Shown here: positions 1-5,789 of the stretch, piece after piece | Numbering within the stretch: position 1 is the stretch's first letter | Layout of the letters: each line of letters begins with the position of its first letter | NCBI GenBank assembly: GCA_019234035.1 | Contig: JAFALX010000205.1 | Coordinates: 1-5,789 of the forward strand | Direction: 5' to 3' | Source of the DNA: Candidatus Dormiibacterota bacterium | Lineage (GTDB): Bacteria > Chloroflexota > Dormibacteria > Aeolococcales > Aeolococcaceae | DNA: 5,789 nucleotides | Program-made: the position numbers and the translations under genes | Notes under the pieces: model-generated | Told to the model about the DNA's origin: nothing | The model's database searches: none | The model's input: only the letters and a program-made list of their open reading frames with translations

Positions 1-88
1 ACGCGAAGAACGCGGCCGCGGGCGTGCGCCAGAAGCTCTTCTGCTCGTAGCCGAGCTGGCGCCCGAAGACGCCGGCGTCAGTCGCCAC
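1..88 (-). CDS. ABC-2 type transporter permease, N-terminal fragment (runs off left edge)
   Basis: This is the beginning of a gene read leftwards, with 29 codons visible before the window ends. I chose the GTG at 88-86 because a GGAG Shine-Dalgarno (complement of 96-99) lies 7 bases upstream. It overlaps the end of the ATP-binding protein gene by 11 bases in another frame, a typical translationally coupled arrangement. The peptide reads MATDAGVFGRQLGYEQKSFW, then RTPAAAFFA. The 'RQL.YE.KSFWR.PAAAFF' pattern resembles the cytoplasmic lead-in to the first membrane helix of ABC-2 permeases, which pair with ATPases of the type encoded next door. No membrane segment is visible yet, so the call rests on this short motif plus operon position. 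The transported substrate cannot be inferred. Confidence 0.72.
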   Translation of the reverse strand, partial: MATDAGVFGRQLGYEQKSFWRTPAAAFFA

Positions 89-965
89 TGGTCAGCTCCA
101 GGTACACGTCCTCGAGCGAGGGACGGGTCACCTCGAGCGCCTCCAGCTCGAGCCCCTTCTCCAGCGCCCATGACGTGATCTGGTTCACCGAGCGAGTCGG
201 GGTCGTGGTCTCGATCGTGGCCACCCCATCGTGAACCTGCGCCTTCAGCGGCAGGGCGGCGATATCGATGCCGTCGACGGCGAAACGGATGAACGTGCGG
301 CGCTCGCCGGTGCCGCGCAGCGTGTCGGGCGTTCCCGCGGCGACGACCTGTCCAGCAGCGACAACGACGATGCGGTCGGCGAGGTTCTGCGCCTCGTCCA
401 TGTAGTGGGTGGTGAGCACGATCGTCTTGCCCAGCGAGCGCAGGCTGCGCACGAGCTCCCATGCGCCCCGGCGCGCCGTCGGGTCGAAGCCGGTGGTGGG
501 CTCGTCGAGAAAGATGAGCTCGGGATCACCAACGATGCCGAGGGCGACGTCGAGCCGGCGCTGCTGCCCGCCGGACAGCGTGCGCACGCGGGCGTGGGCC
601 TTCTCGGTGAGGCCCGCGAGCTCGAGCACCTCCGCGGTGGGCCGGGGCGTGGGGTAGTAGCCGCCGAACAGGTCCAGCAGCTCGGTGACGCTGAGCTGCG
701 GCGCGATCGCCGTCTCCTGCAGCACCAGCCCGACCCGCTGCCGCAGCGCGGTGCCGCCGTGTTGCGGGTCGAGGCCGAGGACGAGCACGTTGCCCGAATC
801 GCGATTGCGGTACCCCTCGAGGATCTCGATGATCGTCGTCTTGCCGGCCCCATTGGGACCGAGGAGCCCGAAGACCTCACCTGACTCGACGGTGAAGCTG
901 ACGCCCCGCACGGCTGCAACGGAGCCGTACGACTTGCGCAGATCCTTCACGACGATCGCCGCCAC
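78..965 (-). CDS. ABC-2 type exporter ATP-binding protein (DrrA/CcmA-like)
   Basis: This is a complete 295-residue nucleotide-binding subunit that powers an ABC exporter at the cytoplasmic face of the membrane. All catalytic motifs are intact: Walker A GPNGAGKT (about 36-43), Q-loop Gln near 83, signature LSGGQQ (130-135), Walker B LIFLDEP (150-156), D-loop and switch His in TTHYMDEA (His187). The C-terminal 90 residues form the accessory domain found in the DrrA/CcmA-like class, ending in the common SLEDVYLELT motif. Length is normal for that class. The start is GTG at 965-963, with AGGAG (complement of 972-976) 6 bases upstream. The following permease gene overlaps its end, so the two are probably one operon. 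Substrate is unknown: this family includes antibiotic, polysaccharide and lipid exporters, and sequence alone does not choose among them. Confidence 0.95.
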   Translation of the reverse strand: MAAIVVKDLRKSYGSVAAVRGVSFTVESGEVFGLLGPNGAGKTTIIEILEGYRNRDSGNVLVLGLDPQHGGTALRQRVGLVLQETAIAPQLSVTELLDLFGGYYPTPRPTAEVLELAGLTEKAHARVRTLSGGQQRRLDVALGIVGDPELIFLDEPTTGFDPTARRGAWELVRSLRSLGKTIVLTTHYMDEAQNLADRIVVVAAGQVVAAGTPDTLRGTGERRTFIRFAVDGIDIAALPLKAQVHDGVATIETTTPTRSVNQITSWALEKGLELEALEVTRPSLEDVYLELTSGD

Positions 966-1056
966 CGCGCTCTCCTATTCGACGATGGGTGACACGTTTG
1001 TTGCGCCATAGTGCCAGAGAACCCGCCGCGTCCTCTGACAATCCGTGCAGGCGCCG
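966..1056. promoter_or_regulatory. Divergent intergenic region between the ABC operon and the helix/TPR gene
   Basis: These 91 bases separate two genes transcribed away from each other, so promoters for both probably lie here or overlap the gene starts. The stretch around 990-1012 is noticeably richer in A/T than the flanking genes. I checked for paired -35/-10 elements. TTGTCA (complement of 1036-1041), GTGACA (989-994) and CATAGT (1007-1012) each resemble one half of a sigma-70-type promoter, but none has a partner at 16-18 bases. Promoter positions are therefore not resolved; the regulatory call is from gene layout. Confidence 0.35.
972..976 (-). promoter_or_regulatory. Ribosome binding site of the ABC ATPase gene
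   Basis: The minus strand reads AGGAG, 6 bases before the GTG start at 965. This strong match supports the GTG start over any upstream alternative. Confidence 0.75.
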
Positions 1057-2988
1057 ATGACTCTTGCCTTCACCAATGTCGACCTCCTCCACCGCGGTTG
1101 GGAGGACGCCGTCTCCGAGATCACGCCGCACCTTTCCGAGGTCCGCGCGACCATGGAAACGGAATATGCGGCACTGCTGCACGAGGGCCGCATCGACGAG
1201 CAGGCGCTGCTCGCCGCGGTCCGTGAGGTGGCCTCCGTGGCGGCGCGCGCGGCGGGAGCCGACAAGGCGCGGCTGCTGAGCCGCTCGATGCACCGCTCGG
1301 TGTACGAGTACCTGCTGTCCCTCGACGCGATGACGCCCGAGGAGACCGCCGGCGAGGCACAGATCGGAGGTGTCGCGACCGACCCGAGCCGGCTGATCGG
1401 CATGGAGGAGATCGCCGAGATCGAAGGCCGGCAGGCGGCGATTCGCGCCGAGGAGGAGGCGGCGGCTGCGGCGATCGCGGCGGCCGCACAGGCCGAGGCG
1501 GAGCGTGTCGCCGCGGAGCGCGCGGAGGCAGAACGGCTCGCCGCCGAAGAGCGCGCGGAGGCAGAACGGGTCGCCGCCGAAGAACGCGCGGAGGCAGAGC
1601 GTCTCGCCGCCGAGACAGAGCGTGCTGCCGCCGAGGCGCGTGCCGAAGCGGAGCGGATCGCAGCCGAGCGAGCTGCCGCCGAGCACGCCGCCGCAGAGCG
1701 AGCCGCCGCGCACCGCGCCGCGGCCGAACGAGCGGCTGCCGAACGAGCCGCCGCGCAGCGCGCGGCGCAGGAGCGGGCGGAGGCCGAGGCAGAGCGCGTC
1801 GCCATCGATGAGCGAGTCGCCGCGGAGCGCGCCGCCGCATATCGCGCGTCGCTCCAATCCGAGGCCGCCGCTGCCGACGGGGAGCTGCCCGGGGTCGACT
1901 CCGCAAGCCAGACCGAGCAGCCGACGGACGATGAGGCCCCGACGGGTGGGTTCTACCGCCCGCGCTTCAAGCTCTTCAGAAGGGGGTCGAGCGACACCAC
2001 CGAGACCGAGGGTGAGGGACAGGGGACGGCTCCCGGCTCGCCGTCGTGGTGGCGCGGACCGGACGCGCCGCCGGCGCCCCAGGAGCCCGAGGTCGAACCC
2101 GCTCCCACCGAGGCGATGAAACCGGCGGCATCAGCTGGGCCGGCGGCGTCAGCCGGGCCGGCAGCGGACGGCAGGCCGCAATCGGACGGCAGGCCGGCGC
2201 CGGTCGCCGAACCCGCGCCTGTGCCCAGGCCGAACACGGCTCCGATTCCCGAGACCCGCGCGCCCAAGGCTGCGCACGACGCCGGGTTCGCCGTGCAGCC
2301 GCGGGATGGCTTCCATCTCACCGAGTTCGCCGACTTCGTCCGTCCCGCCGCGCAGGCCGCGCCGCAGCCCGCCACAGAGGCGCCGGAGGACACCGCGCCC
2401 GCGGTCGACGGCGACGGCGGCAAGGCCGCCAAGCGCTGGCACGTGCGCAGCTCGCGACGGCCGAGCACCGGCGGGGCCGCCGACATCGACATCGACTTGG
2501 ACGGCGGCCTCGACGAGGACGAGTGGGAGGAGCGCCGCCTCATCGACTCGGACCCAAAGGTCGCCCAGGCGCACAGGGACGTCAACGACCTGCTCCGCCG
2601 CCGCAAGTGCGACGAGGCCGCGTCGCTGCTGCAGAAGCTGGCGGCCGACCAGGGCAGCCGGTCCGTCGCCGAGCTCGCGCTCGACGCCGGCGACCGCTGT
2701 CGCGCGCTCGGCAAGGGCAACGCAGCGCTGAGCTGCTACATCGCCGCGTCGCGCGCGGATCCGTCGTTCGAAGGGCCGCTCATGCGTCTGGCCGACGTGT
2801 GCCTCGACGATCGCGACATCGATCTCGCCGTGACCTACCTCGAGCGCGTGGCCAAGCTGCACCGGCAGCGCGGCGACAACCGCGGCGCCCTGCGCCTGTA
2901 CCGAAAGATCGCGACCATCGCGCCGTATCGCGACGACATCCTGGCGACGCTGATGCGCGCCAACACCACGGGTCAGTTCGAGGACTGA
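1057..2988 (+). CDS. Modular protein: helical N-domain, Ala/Glu/Arg repeat helix, Pro/Ala linker, C-terminal TPR-like domain
   Basis: I do not recognise a named family. From ATG 1057 it is 643 residues; an in-frame GTG at 1045 would add four. ATG is preferred because AGG (1049-1051) lies 5 bases upstream, whereas the GTG has no Shine-Dalgarno. Residues 1-115 look like a compact helical domain. Residues 116-268 are an almost unbroken Ala/Glu/Arg helix, first in units like AEAERLAAEER, then in five-residue AERAA units. Residues 269-475 are a Pro/Ala-rich, probably disordered linker with a basic aromatic patch (FYRPRFKLFRR, about 299-309). An acidic DIDIDLD segment (about 476-482) precedes roughly four helical hairpins (about 502-643) spaced like TPRs, with patterns such as ALSCYIAASRADPS and AVTYLERVAKLHRQRGD. 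No signal peptide or membrane helix is seen, so it is probably cytoplasmic. A scaffold or adaptor role near the pilus genes is inference; a 292-base gap separates it from cpaB. Confidence 0.85.
   Translation: MTLAFTNVDLLHRGWEDAVSEITPHLSEVRATMETEYAALLHEGRIDEQALLAAVREVASVAARAAGADKARLLSRSMHRSVYEYLLSLDAMTPEETAGEAQIGGVATDPSRLIGMEEIAEIEGRQAAIRAEEEAAAAAIAAAAQAEAERVAAERAEAERLAAEERAEAERVAAEERAEAERLAAETERAAAEARAEAERIAAERAAAEHAAAERAAAHRAAAERAAAERAAAQRAAQERAEAEAERVAIDERVAAERAAAYRASLQSEAAAADGELPGVDSASQTEQPTDDEAPTGGFYRPRFKLFRRGSSDTTETEGEGQGTAPGSPSWWRGPDAPPAPQEPEVEPAPTEAMKPAASAGPAASAGPAADGRPQSDGRPAPVAEPAPVPRPNTAPIPETRAPKAAHDAGFAVQPRDGFHLTEFADFVRPAAQAAPQPATEAPEDTAPAVDGDGGKAAKRWHVRSSRRPSTGGAADIDIDLDGGLDEDEWEERRLIDSDPKVAQAHRDVNDLLRRRKCDEAASLLQKLAADQGSRSVAELALDAGDRCRALGKGNAALSCYIAASRADPSFEGPLMRLADVCLDDRDIDLAVTYLERVAKLHRQRGDNRGALRLYRKIATIAPYRDDILATLMRANTTGQFED
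1522..1623 (+). repeat. 33-base tandem repeat encoding 11-residue AEAER(L/V)AAEER units
   Basis: Within the helix/TPR gene, units start at 1522, 1555 and 1588 with a 33-base period. The first two are 11 residues and differ mainly at a Leu/Val codon. The third is stretched to 12 residues (AEAERLAAETER). A shorter 10-residue copy (AEAERVAAER, 1492-1521) comes just before. High nucleotide identity between units suggests recent duplication. Eleven residues is the hendecad period of straight or slightly right-handed coiled coils, and Arg at position 5 can pair with Glu at position 9 (i to i+4). Confidence 0.88.
1663..1767 (+). repeat. 15-base degenerate repeat encoding seven five-residue A(E/H/Q)(R/H)AA units
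   Basis: Seven consecutive five-codon units read AERAA, AEHAA, AERAA, AHRAA, AERAA, AERAA, AQRAA. Synonymous codons vary between units (gcc/gcg/gca/gct), so this block is more diverged in DNA than the 33-base repeat before it, while the protein pattern is kept. A five-residue period does not match heptad packing. It does align Arg with the following Glu at i+4, which favours a self-stabilised single helix. The opposite strand of this block reads as false pentapeptide-like repeats. Confidence 0.85.
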
Positions 2989-3280
2989 CGCAGCGCGCCA
3001 CGCGAGGGCGGCGCTTCCGCGTGCGCAGGCGGGCGTCGCGGCGCACTCCGCCACCGTGTCGTCATGCACATGCGACAGCGCCGCTGCGCGCAGCACACCA
3101 CACAGCAGCGTGACCTCATACGTCACCGACGCTAGTTGCCGTGCGATCCCTTTGTTACCGATTGGCGATTCTGCTCCGATCGCGCTGGGTCACACTCGAT
3201 CCGGCTTTGTAGAACCGCGTGCCGAGCGCCGGCCGGTGTGGTGATGCGGGGCAGCACAGCAAACCACGCGAGGAGAACAG
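2989..3280. other. 292-base intergenic region upstream of the pilus operon
   Basis: No convincing gene lies here. The left third is very GC-rich and holds an inverted repeat CACGCG/CGCGTG (2999-3004 and 3018-3023, 13-base loop) just after the stop codon of the helix/TPR gene, without a T-tract. A perfect 12-base palindrome GCTGCGCGCAGC lies at 3083-3094. From about 3130 the sequence is more A/T-containing (for example ctttgttaccgattggcg), as expected upstream of a promoter. I see no well-spaced -35/-10 pair. The size of the gap and the strong ribosome binding site at its end suggest the cpaB operon has its own promoter here. Confidence 0.5.
3270..3275 (+). promoter_or_regulatory. Ribosome binding site of cpaB
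   Basis: GAGGAG lies 5 bases before the GTG at 3281. It is the strongest Shine-Dalgarno on the plus strand of the window and fixes the start of the first pilus gene; the next gene, tadB, has none. Confidence 0.8.
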
Positions 3281-4168
3281 GTGTCGATACCAGCGAGCAA
3301 ACCGAACAACCGGATCTTCCTCCTTCTGGGGATCGTCCTTGCGGCGCTTGCATTCGGCGGCGTCCTCTTCGCGCTGCGCTCGAGCTCGGGCTCGACGGTC
3401 AGCGTCGTCGTGGCCAAGGACACGATCAGCGCCGGCACGGCGATCACCGCCGACCAGCTCACCACCGTCGACCTGCCGACGAGTGCTGTGCCGTCGGATG
3501 CGTACCAGGTGGCGAGCGCCGTCACCGGCAAGACGAGCAACGTCACCATCGGCAAGAACGACCCGCTGGTACCCGCATTCTTCGCGGCGACACCGCTGAG
3601 CGGAACCGCCACGACCACGAGCGCGAACGGCACGTCGGTGCCCGTGTCGCTCGAGACATCGATCACGAAGGGCTTCGTGGCGATGGCCATCCCTGCAGCC
3701 GGTGAGCTGCCCCCGAGCACCAACCCGGCGTGCCCCGCAAACTGGGACAACCTGCAGCAGAACAACGTGACAGGCGATCTCACGTCGGCCGGCTACTACA
3801 TCCAGCCGGGTGACCACATCGACGTCGTTGCGCTCGACCTCAACAACTGCACCCTTTCCACGCGGTTCACGTTCCAGGATATTCCCGTGCTGCGCGTCGG
3901 CACGCAGGGCTCGAACGGAGCCTCGCCGTCCGTGTACCTCGTCGAGGTGTCGCGCAGCCAGGCGGAGCTGCTCGCCGGCTTCTCGGTGGGCATGGGTCAC
4001 GAGAGCACACTCCGCTACGTGCTGCGGCCCGAGTCGGAGTGGGGCAAGGTGACGCCGGGCAACACCGCGTACACGCCGAACTACGAGTCGAGCGCCGGCG
4101 CGCCCGTCCCCGCGACGAGCGACACGCCGGTCGAGGCCAGCACCCTGGACACCCTCTTCGGCCACTGA
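3281..4168 (+). CDS. cpaB: Flp/Tad pilus assembly protein CpaB (RcpC-like, SAF domain)
   Basis: This 295-residue protein is probably an envelope component of the Tad pilus machine, anchored by one N-terminal membrane helix (about 12-31) with the rest outside. The start is GTG, supported by GAGGAG 5 bases upstream. Residues 39-100 fit a SAF domain: VSVVVAKDTISAGTAITADQ is the typical opening of the CpaB family. Residues 130-250 fit the RcpC/CpaB domain, with a GFVAMAIPA strand and the family's glycine/proline turn (YIQPGDHIDVVAL, about 173-185). Between these two motifs lies an Asn-rich insert of about 35 residues, longer than the short linker I expect, with Cys151; Cys190 follows shortly after. 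They are the only cysteines and could form a disulfide. The C-terminal 45 residues are Pro/Ala/Thr-rich. It begins a tight operon with tadB and tadC. In diderm relatives the partner is the secretin CpaC; none is visible here. Confidence 0.9.
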   Translation: MSIPASKPNNRIFLLLGIVLAALAFGGVLFALRSSSGSTVSVVVAKDTISAGTAITADQLTTVDLPTSAVPSDAYQVASAVTGKTSNVTIGKNDPLVPAFFAATPLSGTATTTSANGTSVPVSLETSITKGFVAMAIPAAGELPPSTNPACPANWDNLQQNNVTGDLTSAGYYIQPGDHIDVVALDLNNCTLSTRFTFQDIPVLRVGTQGSNGASPSVYLVEVSRSQAELLAGFSVGMGHESTLRYVLRPESEWGKVTPGNTAYTPNYESSAGAPVPATSDTPVEASTLDTLFGH

Positions 4169-4172
4169 CACC

Positions 4173-5159
4173 ATGAACCTCGCGTCGCTGGTCGCGGCAA
4201 CGCTGGTCGCCTCAGCCGTCCTCGCATTCCTCGCGTTCTTCCTCAGCGGACGGCGCAGCGAGGCGGAGGAGATGGCGCGGCGCCTGAATCAGTACGGTGG
4301 CGTCGCGGTCGCGACGTCACCGACGTCCTCCCCGCGGGTGCGCACGGGCAACGTGCTCCGTGACCTGCTCGACACGGTGACAACGGCGATGAACCCGCTG
4401 ATGTCGCGCAGCTCGCACAGCGGGAAGCTCGCCGAGGATCTGCAGAAGGCCGACCTCAGGCTGAAGTCGTCGGAATGGGTGCTCGCGGTCATCGGCGCCG
4501 GCTTGCTCGTCGGCCTGCTGATCGCGCTGCGGTACGGGCAGCCGATTCTGTTCCTCCCCTGCCCGTTCGTCGTCTGGGTGCTGTCGGGGTTCTTCCTGAA
4601 GTTCCGCCAGCGCCGCCGCATGCGCAAGTTCAACGCACAGCTCGGCGACACGATCCTGCTGCTCAGCAACGCGCTCAAGGCCGGGCACTCGTTCGCGCAA
4701 GCGCTCTCGTCGGTCGCCAAGAACGCGGTGCCGCCGATCTCGGAAGAGTTCGGCCGTGCAACGCGCGAGATCGCGCTCGGCATCAGCGTCGACGACGCGC
4801 TCAATCACATGGTGGAGCGCAACAAGTCCGAGGACTTCGACCTCTTGGTCACTGCCGTGCAGATCCAGCGCGTGGTCGGCGGCAACCTCGCCGAGATCCT
4901 CGACACGATCGCGTTCACCATCCGCGAGCGCATCCGCATCCAGGGTGAGATTCGCACCATCACGGCACAGGCCCGCGCGTCAGGGTGGATCATCACGATC
5001 CTCCCCTTCGCGCTCGCCGGCATCCTGGCGCTGATCTCGCCGGGGTACTTCGGACCGTTCCTCGGTGACCCGCTGGGTCATGTGCTCATCGGGATGGGCG
5101 TCGTGTCCATCGCCATCGGCGCGGCCGCGATCCAGAAGATCGTGAAGATCGAGGTCTGA
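4173..5159 (+). CDS. tadB: Tad pilus inner-membrane platform protein TadB (type II secretion F family)
   Basis: This 328-residue integral membrane protein is one half of the TadB/TadC platform that couples the cytoplasmic assembly ATPase to pilin polymerisation. Likely membrane segments are at about 4-24, 102-119, 124-142, 271-289 and 303-323. The T2SS-F domain spans about 155-280 and contains the family pattern QLGDTILLLSNALKAGHSF followed by QIQRVVGGNLAEILDTIAFT and the basic RERIRIQGEIRTITAQAR segment. Length and layout are normal for TadB. The gene starts 4 bases after the cpaB stop with no visible Shine-Dalgarno, so it probably depends on translation of cpaB. The gene order is unusual: TadZ and TadA are commonly encoded between cpaB and tadB, but here there is no room for them. 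Confidence 0.92.
   Translation: MNLASLVAATLVASAVLAFLAFFLSGRRSEAEEMARRLNQYGGVAVATSPTSSPRVRTGNVLRDLLDTVTTAMNPLMSRSSHSGKLAEDLQKADLRLKSSEWVLAVIGAGLLVGLLIALRYGQPILFLPCPFVVWVLSGFFLKFRQRRRMRKFNAQLGDTILLLSNALKAGHSFAQALSSVAKNAVPPISEEFGRATREIALGISVDDALNHMVERNKSEDFDLLVTAVQIQRVVGGNLAEILDTIAFTIRERIRIQGEIRTITAQARASGWIITILPFALAGILALISPGYFGPFLGDPLGHVLIGMGVVSIAIGAAAIQKIVKIEV
5151..5154 (+). promoter_or_regulatory. Ribosome binding site of tadC inside the end of tadB
   Basis: GAGG, within the last codons of tadB, lies 7 bases before the ATG at 5162. It supports this start and coupled translation of the two platform genes. Confidence 0.6.
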
Positions 5160-5161
5160 CG

Positions 5162-5789
5162 ATGAGCTTCCTCGCACTGGGTCTCGCCGTCGTCGCGGCG
5201 CTGTCGGTGGTGCTGATCATCGCCGGCCTCACGGTGAACATGTCGTCGAAACCGGCAGACCTGCTCGAGGCGCGCCTCGCGCAGTTCACCGAGCTGGGCC
5301 GTATGCCCGCGACGCTCAGCGAGGTCGAGCTCTCGCTGCCGTTCTTCGAGCGCGCCATCCGTCCGACGCTCGACAAGTTCGGCGGCTTCATCACCAGGCG
5401 CCTCCGCTCCGGCAGCCTGGACGCGTTGCAGGAGCAGCTCAACCTCGCGGGCCGGCCGTGGGGCATGACCGCCAGCGCGTTCTGGTTCCTGCGTCTGCTG
5501 TCGCTGCTGCTGTGCACCGTGCTCGGCCTCGGTATCGCAGTGCTTCTCGGCCTCGAGCAGCCGATGTTCCTGCTCGCCGTCGTGGGCGGCGGCGTGCTGG
5601 GGTACCTGCTGCCGCAGATGGTGCTGGGCAGCAAGGTCAAGAAGCGCCAGAAGGGGATCCTGCTGGCGATGCCGAGCGCGCTCGACCTGCTCACCATCAG
5701 CGTCGAGGCCGGCCTGAGCTTCGACGCGGCGCTGACCCGCGTGTCCGAGACGTACGAGAACCCCCTGACGGCGGAGATCACCCAGGTGC
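5162..5789 (+). CDS. tadC: Tad pilus inner-membrane platform protein TadC, N-terminal part (runs off right edge)
   Basis: An open frame starts at ATG 5162, two bases after the tadB stop, and stays open to the window end, giving 209 codons. The first hydrophobic helix is at about residues 4-24. After a charged cytoplasmic region come two closely spaced helices (about 105-129 and 133-155). The T2SS-F domain then begins with AMPSALDLLTISVEAGLSFD (about 169-188), the characteristic TadC motif. Family members are usually about 290-320 residues, so roughly the last third, with the final membrane segments, is missing because of the window edge and not through mutation. TadC works with TadB as the membrane platform of the Flp pilus system. 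It is probably cotranscribed with cpaB and tadB. Confidence 0.9.
   Translation, partial: MSFLALGLAVVAALSVVLIIAGLTVNMSSKPADLLEARLAQFTELGRMPATLSEVELSLPFFERAIRPTLDKFGGFITRRLRSGSLDALQEQLNLAGRPWGMTASAFWFLRLLSLLLCTVLGLGIAVLLGLEQPMFLLAVVGGGVLGYLLPQMVLGSKVKKRQKGILLAMPSALDLLTISVEAGLSFDAALTRVSETYENPLTAEITQV

Noticed and set aside
1492..1767. Repeat block as a CRISPR array or other non-coding repeat array.
   Set aside because: Units are contiguous without spacers, have periods that are multiples of three, and preserve a protein pattern through synonymous codon changes, so they are coding repeats.
877..1857. Long minus-strand open frame (326 codons) with a pentapeptide-repeat-like look (runs such as LRGGSFGSRSFGRG).
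   Set aside because: It is the antisense shadow of the Ala/Glu/Arg repeat gene. The five-residue pattern mirrors the 15-base repeat on the plus strand, the frame overlaps the start of the ABC ATPase gene, and the plus strand has a coherent domain structure continuing to the TPR region.
2999..3023. Inverted repeat CACGCG/CGCGTG just after the helix/TPR stop codon as a transcription terminator.
   Set aside because: The stem is only 6 base pairs with a 13-base loop and no T-tract. Similar short inverted repeats are expected by chance in GC-rich DNA.
2046..3113. Plus-strand open frame of 355 codons overlapping the end of the helix/TPR gene.
   Set aside because: Its composition is dominated by Arg, Gly and Ala, as expected from reading GC-rich codons out of frame. 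It has no recognisable domain, and the overlapping frame carries clear TPR-like hairpins.
3056..3244. Possible 62-codon small gene in the intergenic region before cpaB.
   Set aside because: There is no ribosome binding site, the composition is unremarkable, and it spans the A/T-richer part likely to be regulatory. Chance open frames of this size are common at high GC.
3155..4174. Minus-strand open frame of 339 codons opposite cpaB.
   Set aside because: It is low-complexity and Arg/Gly/Val-rich, with no domain or motif, and fully antisense to a recognisable CpaB with a strong ribosome binding site.
4289..4808. Two overlapping minus-strand open frames opposite tadB.
   Set aside because: They are antisense shadows of tadB, whose membrane segments and T2SS-F motifs are unmistakable. 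Neither shadow has a recognisable motif.

Overview
The window comes from a GC-rich bacterium. Three of the six gene starts are GTG, wobble positions are almost all G or C, and the pilus proteins look like those of a single-membrane organism: a CpaB and paired TadB/TadC with no secretin in view. An actinobacterial-type host is the most likely reading, possibly a deep lineage such as Thermoleophilia. That placement is inference, because no marker gene is present.

Left part (1-965, minus strand): the end of a two-gene ABC-2 exporter operon. A complete ATP-binding protein (78-965) is followed, with an 11-base overlap, by the first 29 codons of its membrane permease, which runs off the left edge.

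Middle (966-3280): a short divergent intergenic region, then a plus-strand gene for a roughly 640-residue modular protein. It has an N-terminal helical domain, a very long Ala/Glu/Arg-rich helix built from 11-residue and then 5-residue repeats, a Pro/Ala-rich linker and about four C-terminal TPR-like hairpins. I cannot assign it to a named family. A 292-base non-coding stretch follows.

Right part (3281-5789, plus strand): a compact Tad/Flp pilus assembly operon. It holds a CpaB/RcpC-like SAF-domain protein, then TadB (4-base gap), then TadC (2-base gap, cut by the right edge). TadB and TadC are the inner-membrane platform proteins of the type II secretion F superfamily, on which a TadA-type ATPase acts to assemble Flp pilin. 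The TadZ and TadA ATPase genes that commonly sit between cpaB and tadB are absent from that position.

The two points most worth following up are the repeat-built helix/TPR protein beside the pilus genes, a candidate scaffold, and the unusual CpaB with a two-cysteine insert and direct cpaB-tadB adjacency. No RNA genes, CRISPR arrays or mobile elements are visible.
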